A stretch of 64,000 bases of DNA from JAFALK01 sp036500605. GTDB taxonomy: Bacteria; Pseudomonadota; Gammaproteobacteria; Burkholderiales; Burkholderiaceae_C. Below are positions 35,408 to 44,238 of the stretch, piece by piece. The DNA lies in assembly GCA_036500605.1 (NCBI GenBank), contig DASYBU010000056.1, forward strand, positions 62,001-126,000. The letters are read 5' to 3'. The position numbers and the translations under genes were made by a program. The number at the start of each line of letters is the position of its first letter. Position 1 is the first letter of the stretch. Below the pieces are notes generated by a model, which was not told where the DNA came from, made no database searches, and saw nothing but the letters and a program-made list of their open reading frames with translations.

Positions 35408-36343
35408 TCAGGCCGGGAAGACGCCGGTCGACAGATAACGGTCACCTCGATCGCACACGACGAAGACGATCGTCGCATTCTCCAGGGTGCGGGCCAGTTG
35501 CAAGGCGACCCAGCAAGCGCCCGCGGCCGAGATGCCGCCAAACAGCCCTTCTTCACGGGCCAGGCGGCGCGCCATGTCTTCCGCGTCGGCCTGCGTCACC
35601 AGCACCAGCTCGTCCACGGCTTGCGGGTTGTAGATCTTCGGCAGGTAGGCTTCCTGCCACTTGCGGATGCCCGGAATGCGCGAGCCCTCGGCCGGCTGCG
35701 CGCCGACGATGCGCACGCCGGCGCTCTTCTCGCGCAGAAAACGCGAGACGCCGGTGATGGTGCCCGTCGTGCCCATCGCGCTGACGAAATGCGTGACCTG
35801 ACCGTGGGTGTCGCGCCAGATCTCAGGGCCGGTGGTCTCGTAGTGGATGCGCGGGTTGTCCTCGTTGGCGAACTGATCGAGCACGCGGCCCTTGCCATCG
35901 CGCGCCATCTGATCGGCCAGATCACGGGCGTACTCCATGCCGCCGGAACGCGGCGTCAGGATCAGCTCGGCGCCGAAGGCTTTCATGGTCTGCGCGCGTT
36001 CGACGGAGAGATCCTCCGGCATGATCAGCACCATGCGGTAGCCGCGGATCGCAGCAGCCATCGCCAAAGCGATGCCGGTGTTGCCCGAGGTGGCCTCGAT
36101 GAGCGTATCGCCGGGCTTGATCTCGCCGCGCTCTTCCGCGCGTTTGATCATGCTGATCGCCGGTCGATCCTTGACCGAACCGGCCGGGTTGTTGCCTTCG
36201 AGCTTGGCGAGGATCACATTGCCGCGCGCCTGGTCAGCGGGCAGCAGGCGCTGCAATCGAACCATCGGCGTGTTGCCGATCACGTCTTCAAGCGTGGGGT
36301 ATGTCGGGGTGCTGAGGTTGTTGGCGCTTTTCATGGGAGACAT
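35408..36343 (-). CDS. cysM: Cysteine synthase B (O-acetylserine/O-phosphoserine sulfhydrylase)
   Basis: 311 residues; an in-frame ATG three codons in (36334) is an equally good start. PLP enzyme of fold type II with the PLP Lys in NPAGSVKDRPA (K58), the Asn-loop EATSGNTGIALA and the phosphate-binding Gly loop SAMGTTGTITG. The sequence SVKDRPA and RSGGMEYARDLADQM favour CysM over CysK. It converts O-acetylserine and sulfide or thiosulfate to cysteine. It is divergent from the tRNA-Leu gene and precedes a TusA-like gene. Confidence 0.95.
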   Translation of the reverse strand: MSPMKSANNLSTPTYPTLEDVIGNTPMVRLQRLLPADQARGNVILAKLEGNNPAGSVKDRPAISMIKRAEERGEIKPGDTLIEATSGNTGIALAMAAAIRGYRMVLIMPEDLSVERAQTMKAFGAELILTPRSGGMEYARDLADQMARDGKGRVLDQFANEDNPRIHYETTGPEIWRDTHGQVTHFVSAMGTTGTITGVSRFLREKSAGVRIVGAQPAEGSRIPGIRKWQEAYLPKIYNPQAVDELVLVTQADAEDMARRLAREEGLFGGISAAGACWVALQLARTLENATIVFVVCDRGDRYLSTGVFPA

Positions 36344-36415
36344 TGTGGCAGCACGTCAAGCGCCACGTCCGGGCGGGGATTTGCCGTGGCATAATCTGCG
36401 ACTCGCACTGATAGC

Positions 36416-36500
36416 GCCCGGGTGGCGAAATCGGTAGACGCAGGGGACTCAAAATCCCCCGCCGCAAGGTGTGCCGGTTCGAGTCCGGCCTCGGGCACCA
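36416..36500 (+). tRNA. tRNA-Leu (anticodon CAA)
   Basis: 85 nt with encoded CCA. The acceptor stem GCCCGGG (36416-36422) pairs with CTCGGGC (36490-36496) with one G-U. The anticodon loop CTCAAAA gives anticodon CAA on a GGGGA/TCCCC-type stem. A long variable arm (CCGCCGCAAGGTG region) marks a class II tRNA, and the T-arm GGTTCGAGTCC is normal. A CATAAT -10-like box (36390-36395) lies upstream and an intrinsic terminator follows at 36558-36582. Confidence 0.97.
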
Positions 36501-36557
36501 TAGCTTTCCTTCAGGTCTCTATGGTCCGCTTCAGTGCAAGATCAAGGCCATGCGCCA

Positions 36558-36582
36558 AGCCCCGTCCGTCGGGGCTTTTTTT
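36558..36582 (+). terminator. Intrinsic terminator of tRNA-Leu
   Basis: A perfect 7-bp stem AGCCCCG-TCCGT-CGGGGCT runs directly into seven T (36576-36582), 58 bases after the tRNA. It is a textbook rho-independent terminator on the plus strand; the minus side has no T-tract. Confidence 0.9.
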
Positions 36583-36595
36583 CGTCTGGCCTTCT

Positions 36596-37873
36596 TTATC
36601 GGCCGACCACCCTGAGCTGTTCATCCACGTCGGTCGTCAGCCGCTTGAGCGCTTCCTCGGGGCTGATCTCCCCCGCCACCGATTGACCCAGGCGCTGCAC
36701 GGTCGGCTGGAAGAGCATGCGGTCCAGGCGATCGCCCTGGACCGAGAAATTGATCGGCGCGATCTTCGGCACGCTTGCCGCAAAAACCGCAAGGCCGGCC
36801 TTCACATCAGCCGTCATGTTGTCGTAGCTGACGCCAGCCTTGGCTACGGTCTGGCTGGCCGGGATGTTGCCGGCCCTGGCCGTCAGCTCAAGGTAGTTGG
36901 CGTCCTCCGCCAGAAAGTCGAGGAACCGGGCTGCCAACGCGGGCTGCCGGGTCCATTTGCGCGCCACAAATACTGCGCCCCCGGGTGTGGCCGTGCAGGC
37001 CGCCGGACCGCAAGGCGCGGGCACGACGATCCAGTCGAAAGCCCGGCTGACCTCCGCATTCATGCGCCTCAGCTGCCATGAGCCGGAGTAGTAGATCACG
37101 GCTCGCGCGTTCGCAAATTCTTCAAATGCATCGCGCGACTGCGGCTTGCCCCAAACCTCTCTCGACAGCAGCCCTGCCTTGTGCCAGCCCAGCAACTTTC
37201 TGGCCGCAGCCCTGTAGCCCGCGTCGATCGTCAGGTGGCCTTTGGTGTCAAGGATTTTGGCGCCGTAGGCCACGGCCAGGGCTGCAAAACCGGGGCCGCT
37301 TCGGTCCATCGTCATGGCAAACGGGGCACCGGTGGCCTTGGCCACCTTGTGGGCGGCCGCCATCCAGGCGTCCCAACTGGCGCCCGGGCCGGGCATCACA
37401 ACTCGCGCTTGCTCGAACAAGGTCTTGTTGACGAAGGCCCCCGTGAGGGTCAGGTGCGACATCAGTCCGTAGATGCCCTGGTCCGACGGCCCCGTGCGGA
37501 GCCAAGGCAGCGTGTTGGAGAAGCTGTCGTTCCAGGCCTGCAGTCGCGCGGGGCTGAGGTAGGGTCGCAGGTCAAGACTGGCTGGACCCAGATGGCCGAG
37601 ATCGGTGATGCGCTCGATATCGGGCCCTTCGCCTCCCGCGGCCTGCGTTGCCAGTGGCTCGACGGGCGACTTGTCAGGCCCCGCGTCGATCAGGATCTTC
37701 ACGCCGGGATGTCCAAGCTCGAAACGCCTGGCCAGAGCCTCCGTCGCCTCGCACTCGGGGCCGTCTGAATGGCATTGAACCGTGAGCGTCTGAGCCTGCG
37801 CTGTCGTGGCAAGGGTCATCGCCGCGAACGCGGTCAAGGGAACAAACACGTCTCGGTACAGCGCTATCCGCAC
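36596..37873 (-). CDS. ABC-type sugar-binding periplasmic protein (extracellular solute-binding family 1)
   Basis: 425 residues from a GTG at 37871-37873, preceded by GGAG at good spacing; upstream in-frame sequence is not protein-like. Signal peptide about 1-28 (ends TTAQAQ). The mature protein has the MalE/UgpB type I binding-protein pattern: LTVQCHSDGPECEATEALAR, GVKILIDAG, a hinge, GIYGLMSHLT, and the later AVIYYSGSWQLRRM. No permease or ATPase gene is nearby, so it is an orphan binding protein; a sugar or polyol ligand is only inferred from the family. Confidence 0.82.
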   Translation of the reverse strand: MRIALYRDVFVPLTAFAAMTLATTAQAQTLTVQCHSDGPECEATEALARRFELGHPGVKILIDAGPDKSPVEPLATQAAGGEGPDIERITDLGHLGPASLDLRPYLSPARLQAWNDSFSNTLPWLRTGPSDQGIYGLMSHLTLTGAFVNKTLFEQARVVMPGPGASWDAWMAAAHKVAKATGAPFAMTMDRSGPGFAALAVAYGAKILDTKGHLTIDAGYRAAARKLLGWHKAGLLSREVWGKPQSRDAFEEFANARAVIYYSGSWQLRRMNAEVSRAFDWIVVPAPCGPAACTATPGGAVFVARKWTRQPALAARFLDFLAEDANYLELTARAGNIPASQTVAKAGVSYDNMTADVKAGLAVFAASVPKIAPINFSVQGDRLDRMLFQPTVQRLGQSVAGEISPEEALKRLTTDVDEQLRVVGR

Positions 37874-38114
37874 GGTGATCTCCAGCTGGCACGAACGGCT
37901 TTGTTTCGCCTTCGTGTCGCCGGAGGATGCGGGGCGCCCGAGCCGATGGGCTTGATGAGAAGCAAGGCATGGGACGGTGCCCTGTTGCGCTTGCTCGTTT
38001 CTCCGGGCGTTGAGCCCTTGCAAGGCGAATACACTGCGGCGATCCGGTCGGCCATGAGGGCTTGCCTTCACCAATGCGTTGCGGCGTCGCTCCCGCAAGG
38101 GTCACAAACCATTC

Positions 38115-38711
38115 ATGCCCTCGATACCCACAGTCACCAAAGCGTTCATCCTGGCTTGCGTCGGCACGTACTGCCTGTTCTACCTGCTCCCCGACAGCCT
38201 GCAATCGGTTGAGTACACCCTGGAACTCTGGCCCCTCCAGTCCGGAAGATTCCAGCCGTGGCAACTGATCAGCTATGCCTTCCTGCATGGCACTCAATGG
38301 CACCTGTTCTTCAATATGTTGGGCCTGTGGATGTTCGGCAGCGAGCTCGAACGCGTCTGGGGCGCCAAGCGCTACATCCTGATCCTGCTGGCCAGCACGC
38401 TCAGCGCGGCTGTCGTGCAACTGGCCTTCACCTTTTTGACCAGCAGTCTGTCGCCCACGGTGGGTGCCTCCGGCGCGATCTTCGGCCTGCTGCTCTCGTT
38501 TGGCATGCTGTTCCCGGACCGCATCATCATTCCGCTGTTCCCGCCGATCCCGATGAAGGCCAAATACTTCGTCGCCATCTTCGGTGGGCTGGAACTGTTG
38601 TTGGGCTCCATGCAGGGCCGCGGCGGTGGCGTCGCGCACTTCGCACATCTGGGCGGCATGCTGGGTGCCTGGGCGCTGATCCGCTATTGGCGCGCCAGCC
38701 GGCGCCGCTGA
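38115..38711 (+). CDS. Rhomboid-family intramembrane serine protease
   Basis: 198 residues from the ATG at 38115, with six predicted transmembrane helices. The active-site Ser is S119 in GASGAIFG and the His is H178 in AHLGGMLGA, the catalytic dyad. The L1-loop WQLISYAFLHGTQWHLFFNM matches rhomboids. The loop FPPIPMKAKY is short and no cytosolic domain is present. It should cut transmembrane segments of membrane proteins; the substrate is unknown. It is divergent from the orphan binding-protein gene, 241 bases away. Confidence 0.93.
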   Translation: MPSIPTVTKAFILACVGTYCLFYLLPDSLQSVEYTLELWPLQSGRFQPWQLISYAFLHGTQWHLFFNMLGLWMFGSELERVWGAKRYILILLASTLSAAVVQLAFTFLTSSLSPTVGASGAIFGLLLSFGMLFPDRIIIPLFPPIPMKAKYFVAIFGGLELLLGSMQGRGGGVAHFAHLGGMLGAWALIRYWRASRRR

Positions 38712-38733
38712 ATTTGACAGTTATGCTGGCACG

Positions 38734-40206
38734 ATGAGCCAGTTGCCCGAGGTCCACCTGTGCATTGTTCAGCCGATGAGCTACGTGCACTCGCTCGGGC
38801 TGATCGATCAGGCGCGCTACTTCCGCTACCAGTTCCGCCGCCTTGGGGCCCAGGTCAGCGTCGCCAAGAACCGTTTGCGCCATGACGCGGTGAACCTCGT
38901 GTTCGGCGCGCACCTGGGCTTTGATGCCGCTCAGTGCCAGCGTTATGCCTGCATCTTTGTGCAGTTGGAGCAGATCGGCCAGGGCGGCGCGCATCTGCGC
39001 TCCGAATACCTGAAGCTGCTCGAACAGGCCGCCGTGATCGACTACGACGCCGACAACGTCAGCGCCTACGCCAAGGCGCCCGAGGACGTGCCGATCGTGC
39101 CCTTTCTTCACGCGCCGTATCTGAAGCCGGCGCAGGAAATTCCGCTCGAAGACCGCCCGATCGACCTGCTCTTTTTTGGCAGCGTGAACGAGCGCCGGCG
39201 TGCCTGGCTCGACCGCATCGAAAGCACCGGCCTGAGCGTCTCGGTCTTTGATGCCGCGCTCTATGCCGACGAACGCGATCAGTTCATCCGGCGCGCGAAG
39301 GCCGTGGTCAACTGCCATTTCTACGCGAGCAACCGTTTCGAGCAGGCGCGCGCTTCGCATTGCCTGTCGCTGGGCACGCCGGTCATCTCGGAACGCACGG
39401 AGCAGACGCGGCCTCACGCCGCCTTTGAGCAAAGCGTGCTGTGGCTGGAGGATGCGGCGATCGAGCAGTTCTTCAGCCAGGATTTCGGCACGCCGGCCTA
39501 CTACGAGTTTGCGCGCGCCGCCTTGCAGCAGTTCGAGTCGGCCGATCCGCTGGACGAATACGCCAGCGCCCTCGCCTTTGCCGCGGGCTATTGCAAGGCG
39601 CATCACGAGCGTCGGCCGAGCGAGCCCTGGCGGCCCGACCGCATCAATCTCGGCTCGGGGCGCGACTACAAGGCAGGCTGGCTGAACATCGACATCCTCG
39701 ACCGCGCCCAGCCCGACCTGGTGCTCGACCTGTCCTCAGAACTGGCCTTGCCGCTGCGGATCGAATCGCCGCGCGCCGGTCCGATCGAACTGAGTGAAGA
39801 CAGCGTCACGCTGATCAACGCCAACAATGTGCTCGAGCATGTGCCCGATCTCGCGGCGCTGATGGGCACCTGCCTGCGGCTGCTCAAGCTCGGTGGCGAG
39901 ATCGATATCGAGGTGCCTTACGAACGCGCGCCCGCCGCCTGGCAGGACCCGACGCATGTGCGGGCCATGAACGAGAACTCCTGGCTCTACTACACCGACT
40001 GGTTCTGGTATCTGGGCTGGTTCGAGCAGCGCTTCGAGCTGGCGAGCCAGGTCTGGCTGAACGCGCAGCTCAACACCTGCGAGCAGCACGACGCGGCCTT
40101 CATGCGCGTGACGCTGCGCAAGGTTGAAACCACGCTGCGCGAGCGCACGGTGGCCCGCACCATGCAGGCCGATCTGCGCTTGCCCGACGACGACCCGCCG
40201 GGCTGA
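38734..40206 (+). CDS. Fused glycosyltransferase-like and SAM-methyltransferase-like protein
   Basis: 490 residues. The N-terminal ~290 residues look like a GT-B-type glycosyltransferase region of the CgeB type (IVPFLHAPYLK, DLLFFGSVNERRRAWLDRIE, NCHFYASNRFEQARASHCLSLGTPVISERTEQTRP, where the last block is the usual donor-binding segment). The C-terminal part (about 303-470) has the methyltransferase pattern INLGSGRDYKAGWLNID (motif I) and NNVLEHVPDLAALMGTCLRL (post-motif IV/V). Motif I is slightly weak. It may modify a surface glycan. It begins 22 bases after the rhomboid gene. Confidence 0.8.
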   Translation: MSQLPEVHLCIVQPMSYVHSLGLIDQARYFRYQFRRLGAQVSVAKNRLRHDAVNLVFGAHLGFDAAQCQRYACIFVQLEQIGQGGAHLRSEYLKLLEQAAVIDYDADNVSAYAKAPEDVPIVPFLHAPYLKPAQEIPLEDRPIDLLFFGSVNERRRAWLDRIESTGLSVSVFDAALYADERDQFIRRAKAVVNCHFYASNRFEQARASHCLSLGTPVISERTEQTRPHAAFEQSVLWLEDAAIEQFFSQDFGTPAYYEFARAALQQFESADPLDEYASALAFAAGYCKAHHERRPSEPWRPDRINLGSGRDYKAGWLNIDILDRAQPDLVLDLSSELALPLRIESPRAGPIELSEDSVTLINANNVLEHVPDLAALMGTCLRLLKLGGEIDIEVPYERAPAAWQDPTHVRAMNENSWLYYTDWFWYLGWFEQRFELASQVWLNAQLNTCEQHDAAFMRVTLRKVETTLRERTVARTMQADLRLPDDDPPG

Positions 40207-40208
40207 GT

Positions 40209-41735
40209 TCATTCCATCACCGCATGCGCGGGGTCGAGCTTCTCCGCACGTTTGGGCGGGCGCATCAGCCACAACAGCGGCAGCACCGCGATCGTCAACA
40301 TCAGCATCAACCGGAAGTCATCGACGTAGGCCAGCATGGCGGCCTGCCGCGTGACCTCGCCGTTCAGCGTGGCCAGACCTTGCGGGGTGTTCAGGTCGAG
40401 CCCGCCCACATCACCGAGACGCAGCGCCAGATTCGTGGGCGTCACGCGCTCAACGATCGACGCGTGGATCGCCTGCGTGTTGCGCACCAGGATCGTCTGC
40501 ACCATCGAGATGCCGATGCTGCTGCCGATATTGCGCGCCAGGCTGTAGAGCGCCGTGGCCTGCGAGAACATGGCTGGCTCCAGCGTCGCGAACGTGACCG
40601 TGGACAGCGGCACGAACACGAGGCCCAGGCCGAAGCCCTGGATGATGCCGGGGATCACGATATCGCTCTGCGACAGCACCAGCGTGTAGCCGCTCATCTG
40701 CCACAGCGACAGTGCCGTGATCAGGAAGCCGGTCAGCATCAACAAGCGCGCATCGATGCGTCCGACCAGCTTGCCCACGATCTGCATGGACATCATCGTG
40801 CCCAGACCCGTCGGCGCTGTCAGCAGGCCGACCGTCAGAATCGGCATGTCCATGATGCCTTGCAGCATCGGCGGCGTCAGCGCGCGCACGGCGTAGAGCA
40901 CCAGGCCGACCACGAAGATGATCGTCACGCCGCTGACGAAATTGGAGTTCTTGAAGAGCCGGAAATCGACAAAGGCCTCGCTCGGTTTCGTGAACCAGGT
41001 GTGCACCAGGAAGTAGGCCAGCGCGACGACAAAAAGCGCGGCCTCGATCCAGGTTTCGAACGAGGCAAACCAGTCGTTGTCCTGCCCGCGGTCGAGCATC
41101 ATCTGCAAGGCGCCGATCGCCAGACTCAAGGCGGCAAAACCAAAAGCATCGAAGCGCATCTTGCGGCGCGCGATCGTCGGCCGCAGGTAGCGCCAGATGC
41201 CCCAGAAGGCGAACGCACCGATCGGCAGGTTGATGAAGAAGACCCAGCGCCAGTCGTAGTTGTCGGTCAGCCAGCCGCCAAGCGAAGGGCCCAGGATCGG
41301 CCCCACCATCACGCCCACGCCCCAGGCCGCCATCGCCGAGCCGCGCTTCTCGGGCGGGTTGATTTCCAGCATCACGGCTTGGGACAAAGGCACGAGCGCC
41401 GCACCGAACAGGCCTTGCAGCAGGCGCATCAGCACGATCTCGTTCAGCGTCATCGCCAGGCCGCAGAGCAGCGATGCAATCGTGAAGCCCGCCACCGAGA
41501 CAAGAAACACGCGCTTCTGCGTGAAACGGTCGCACAGCCAGCCGTTGAGCGGCGTGGCGATGGCGGCGGCGACGATATAGGAAGTCAGCACCCAGGTGAT
41601 CTGGTCCTGCGAGGCCGACAGGCTGCCCTGCATGTGCGGCAGCGCCACATTGGCAATCGTTGTGTCCAGCGCCTGGATGATGGTGGCCAGCATCACCGAG
41701 AAGGTGATCATGGTGCGGTTCAGCGGGCGGTTCAT
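40209..41735 (-). CDS. DHA2-family (EmrB/QacA) multidrug efflux transporter
   Basis: 508 residues with 14 predicted transmembrane helices, the DHA2 pattern. Motif GWLCDRFTQKRVFL is the conserved loop 2-3 signature, and LDTTIANVALP (helix 1) is the family hallmark. It exports drugs or toxic compounds by proton antiport. The start codon overlaps the stop of the MarR regulator gene, which sits upstream, so they share a transcript. Confidence 0.95.
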   Translation of the reverse strand: MNRPLNRTMITFSVMLATIIQALDTTIANVALPHMQGSLSASQDQITWVLTSYIVAAAIATPLNGWLCDRFTQKRVFLVSVAGFTIASLLCGLAMTLNEIVLMRLLQGLFGAALVPLSQAVMLEINPPEKRGSAMAAWGVGVMVGPILGPSLGGWLTDNYDWRWVFFINLPIGAFAFWGIWRYLRPTIARRKMRFDAFGFAALSLAIGALQMMLDRGQDNDWFASFETWIEAALFVVALAYFLVHTWFTKPSEAFVDFRLFKNSNFVSGVTIIFVVGLVLYAVRALTPPMLQGIMDMPILTVGLLTAPTGLGTMMSMQIVGKLVGRIDARLLMLTGFLITALSLWQMSGYTLVLSQSDIVIPGIIQGFGLGLVFVPLSTVTFATLEPAMFSQATALYSLARNIGSSIGISMVQTILVRNTQAIHASIVERVTPTNLALRLGDVGGLDLNTPQGLATLNGEVTRQAAMLAYVDDFRLMLMLTIAVLPLLWLMRPPKRAEKLDPAHAVME

Positions 41736-42175
41736 GGCGCTTGGTCCATCCGCTCCATTTGCGCCTGAACGGCTTCCAGCAACTCGGTCGCGGCCAGCAA
41801 GGCGGCCGGATCAATCCCCGCGAGCACCTGCTGGCGCACCGCCTTGGCCTCGACCTTGACCTGCTCGTAGAGCTCCATGCCGGCCGGCGTGACCGCCACG
41901 CGCTTGACGCGCCGGTCCTGCTCCGAAGGCACACGCTCGATCAGGCCGGCGGCCGAGAGCCGGTCCAGCATCGCGACCATCGTGGCGCCCTCAACGCCGA
42001 CGCTCAGCGCCAGCTCGGACTGCGACAAGGGCGTCTTCGCCTTGGCCGCCATCGTGATCGTCATCCAGCCCGCCTGGCTGAGGCCCAGACCCTTGAGGCG
42101 GCGATCAATCATCAGCCGCCATTGCCGCCCGGCGCCATGCAGCGCCTGCGAAAACCGCTCTTCCACCGTCGACAT
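41732..42175 (-). CDS. MarR-family transcriptional regulator
   Basis: 147 residues from the ATG at 42173-42175 (an in-frame GTG lies three codons upstream). Winged helix-turn-helix at about 45-110 (LSQSELALSVGVEGATMVAMLDRLSAAGLIERVPSEQD, with the wing KRVAVTPAG). It represses efflux or stress genes until it binds a ligand. Its end overlaps the DHA2 pump start (ATGA), so it controls the pump and itself. A perfect 20-bp palindrome lies 14 bases upstream of the start. Confidence 0.95.
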   Translation of the reverse strand: MSTVEERFSQALHGAGRQWRLMIDRRLKGLGLSQAGWMTITMAAKAKTPLSQSELALSVGVEGATMVAMLDRLSAAGLIERVPSEQDRRVKRVAVTPAGMELYEQVKVEAKAVRQQVLAGIDPAALLAATELLEAVQAQMERMDQAP

Positions 42176-42188
42176 CGTGAGCACACTA

Positions 42189-42208
42189 ATAGTTAGACTT
42201 CTAACTAT
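42189..42208. promoter_or_regulatory. MarR operator palindrome
   Basis: A perfect 20-bp inverted repeat: ATAGTTAGA, two bases CT, then TCTAACTAT. It is 14 bases upstream of the marR start. The spacing and the AGTTAGA half-site look like MarR-family operators, so it should mediate autoregulation of the marR-DHA2 pair. It also lies just beyond the stop of the SDR gene (42210), which runs into it. Confidence 0.85.
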
Positions 42209-42209
42209 T

Positions 42210-43076
42210 TTAGCGTAAACCGTCCTTCACCGTTGGGTAGCGCAGTTCAAGCCCGATTTCGGTCAGCAGGCGCTTGTTGATCAGCCGGCGCGATTCGCTC
42301 ATGAAACTGAGCTGGACCGGCGAGACTTGCGCCGCCGCCTGCGCGCGGGTGATACGCGGCGGGCGCGGCAATTCGCAGAGGTCGGCGGCCAGGTCGAAAT
42401 AGTCGCCCATCAGCAGCTCGGTGTTGTCGCTGGCGTGGATCACACGCTGCGGCAGGCCGCGCCACAAGGCCAGCGCGCAGGCACGCGCCAGATCGTCGGC
42501 ATGGATGTGATTCGTGAAGACATCATCCTCGCGCGCCAGCACCGGCGAGCCGCGCGCCAGCCGCTCGCGCGGATGGCCGCCTTCACGGTCCGGCGCGTAG
42601 ATGCCGGGCACGCGCAGGATGCTGATGCGAGTGCCGAAGCGTTGGCCGAAAACGCGCAGCCGGGCTTCGGCGTCGACGCGGCGCCGCGCCCGATCGGTGG
42701 ACGGGGCCACGGCGCGGGTCTCATCAAAGCGCGCCCCACCGGCATCGCCATAGACGCCGCTGGTGCTGGCGTAGACCAGCGCCGCCGGCACGCGACGCTG
42801 GGCCAGAGCGCGCAGCAAATTTCGCGTACGCAAGTCCTGGGCACCGCTGGGTTGCGGCGGAGCCAGGTGCAAGACGGCGTCAAAACAACCGGCCAGCCGG
42901 GCCAGGCTCTCGGGTGCGTCGAGGTTTCCCGTTAGCGGCCGAGCGCCTGCGCGGCGCAATTCCTCGATGCGGCCGGGGCTCGAGGTCAGCGCCGCCACCT
43001 GCCAGCGCCGGCCCAGGACCTTGAGCACTCGCAGGCCGACGTCGCCGCAGCCGATGATCAGAAGACGAGGTCGCAT
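42210..43076 (-). CDS. Extended SDR-type NAD-dependent epimerase/dehydratase-like protein
   Basis: 288 residues from the ATG at 43074-43076 (MRPRLLIIGCGDVGLRVLK). Rossmann fold with LIIGCGDVGLR (a GxGxxG variant), the STSGVYG motif (YASTSGVYGD) typical of SDR proteins such as the YeeZ-type group, and C-terminal FTNHIHADDLARAC. No clear YxxxK catalytic pair is visible, so activity is uncertain. It overlaps the marR operator region at its 3' end and is divergent from the 2Fe-2S reductase gene. Confidence 0.82.
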   Translation of the reverse strand: MRPRLLIIGCGDVGLRVLKVLGRRWQVAALTSSPGRIEELRRAGARPLTGNLDAPESLARLAGCFDAVLHLAPPQPSGAQDLRTRNLLRALAQRRVPAALVYASTSGVYGDAGGARFDETRAVAPSTDRARRRVDAEARLRVFGQRFGTRISILRVPGIYAPDREGGHPRERLARGSPVLAREDDVFTNHIHADDLARACALALWRGLPQRVIHASDNTELLMGDYFDLAADLCELPRPPRITRAQAAAQVSPVQLSFMSESRRLINKRLLTEIGLELRYPTVKDGLR

Positions 43077-43143
43077 ATAAAATTGCGCGAAGTTTAGGCC
43101 CGCCGCAACTTCGAAGCCGGCGGGCCGTTTGTTTGAGCACCCC

Positions 43144-44172
43144 ATGAATTTCAAAATCAACGTCCAGCCCAGCGGCCGCATCTACGAAGTCGAGAACGAC
43201 GAAACCCTGCTGTCGGCGGCCATCCGCCAGGGCGTGGGCCTGCCCTACGGCTGCCGCGATGGCGCCTGCGGTTCGTGCAAGAGCAAGCTGCTGGAGGGCC
43301 GCGTCACGCACCGCGCGCACCAGCCCAAGACGCTCACGCCGGAAGAAGAAGCCGCAGGCTTCGTGCTCACCTGCTGCGCCACGCCGCAAACCGACTGCAC
43401 GCTCGAAGCGCGCACGGTGCCGGGCGCGGGCGAGTTCGCCGTGCTCAAGCTGCCCAGCCGCGTGATCAGCCTCGACAAGCCGACGGCCGATGTGGCCGTG
43501 CTGCGCATGCAGCTGCCGGCCACGCAGAACTTCCAGTTCCACGCCGGCCAGTACGTCGAGTTCATCCTGCGCGACGGCGCCCGCCGCAGCTACAGCATGG
43601 CCAACGCGCCGCACAGCACGCCCGGTTCGATCGAACTGCACATTCGCCACATGCCCGGCGGCAAGTTCACCGACCATGTCTTCGGTGCCATGAAGGAAAA
43701 AGACATCCTGCGCATGGAAGGTCCGTTCGGCAGCTTCTTCCTGCGCGAGGACAGCGACAAGCCCATCGTGCTGCTGGCCAGCGGCACGGGCTTTGCGCCG
43801 ATCAAGGCGATCGTCGAACGCATTGAACACTTGGCGCTGACGCGCCCCGTGACCTTGTATTGGGGCGGTCGTCGCCAGGTCGATCTCTATCTGCATGAGT
43901 GGGCTCTGCAAGCCGCCGAGCGGCTGCCGAACCTCAAGTACGTGCCGGTTCTTTCCGAGCCTGCCGAAGACTGGACCGGCCGCACCGGCTTCGTCCATCT
44001 CGCCGTGATGGCCGATCTGCCCGACCTGTCCGGCCACCAGGTCTATGCCTGCGGCGTGCCGATCATGGTCGACTCGGCCAAGCGGGATTTCACGGCGCTG
44101 TGCAACTTGCCGGCGGAAGAGTTCTACGCTGACGCCTTCACTTCTGAAGCCGACAAACATGAAGCCGTGTAA
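43144..44172 (+). CDS. 2Fe-2S/FAD oxidoreductase (CDP-6-deoxy-glucoseen reductase-like)
   Basis: 342 residues from the ATG at 43144. An N-terminal plant-type ferredoxin domain (about 1-90) has CRDGACGSCKSKLL and a later TCCA, giving the four iron-sulfur Cys. A FAD-binding domain (RSYSMANAPHS, the RxYS motif) and an NAD-binding domain follow (VLLASGTGFAPIKAIVE, VYACGVPIMVDSA). The architecture equals AscD/phenol hydroxylase reductase-type proteins. An electron donor role is likely, but the partner oxygenase or reductase is not next to it. The nearby 2OG dioxygenase does not normally need such a donor. Confidence 0.9.
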   Translation: MNFKINVQPSGRIYEVENDETLLSAAIRQGVGLPYGCRDGACGSCKSKLLEGRVTHRAHQPKTLTPEEEAAGFVLTCCATPQTDCTLEARTVPGAGEFAVLKLPSRVISLDKPTADVAVLRMQLPATQNFQFHAGQYVEFILRDGARRSYSMANAPHSTPGSIELHIRHMPGGKFTDHVFGAMKEKDILRMEGPFGSFFLREDSDKPIVLLASGTGFAPIKAIVERIEHLALTRPVTLYWGGRRQVDLYLHEWALQAAERLPNLKYVPVLSEPAEDWTGRTGFVHLAVMADLPDLSGHQVYACGVPIMVDSAKRDFTALCNLPAEEFYADAFTSEADKHEAV

Positions 44173-44238
44173 CGGCGACATGTTTGCGGTGCAGGGTCAT
44201 GTCGGCTTGGCCGATGTGAGCCGTAACCACAAGCACTG

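Noticed and set aside
37874..38098. 75-codon N-terminal extension of the orphan sugar-binding protein
   Set aside because: Sequence is Arg/Gln-rich without signal peptide; the GTG at 37873 has a good Shine-Dalgarno and directly precedes a signal peptide.
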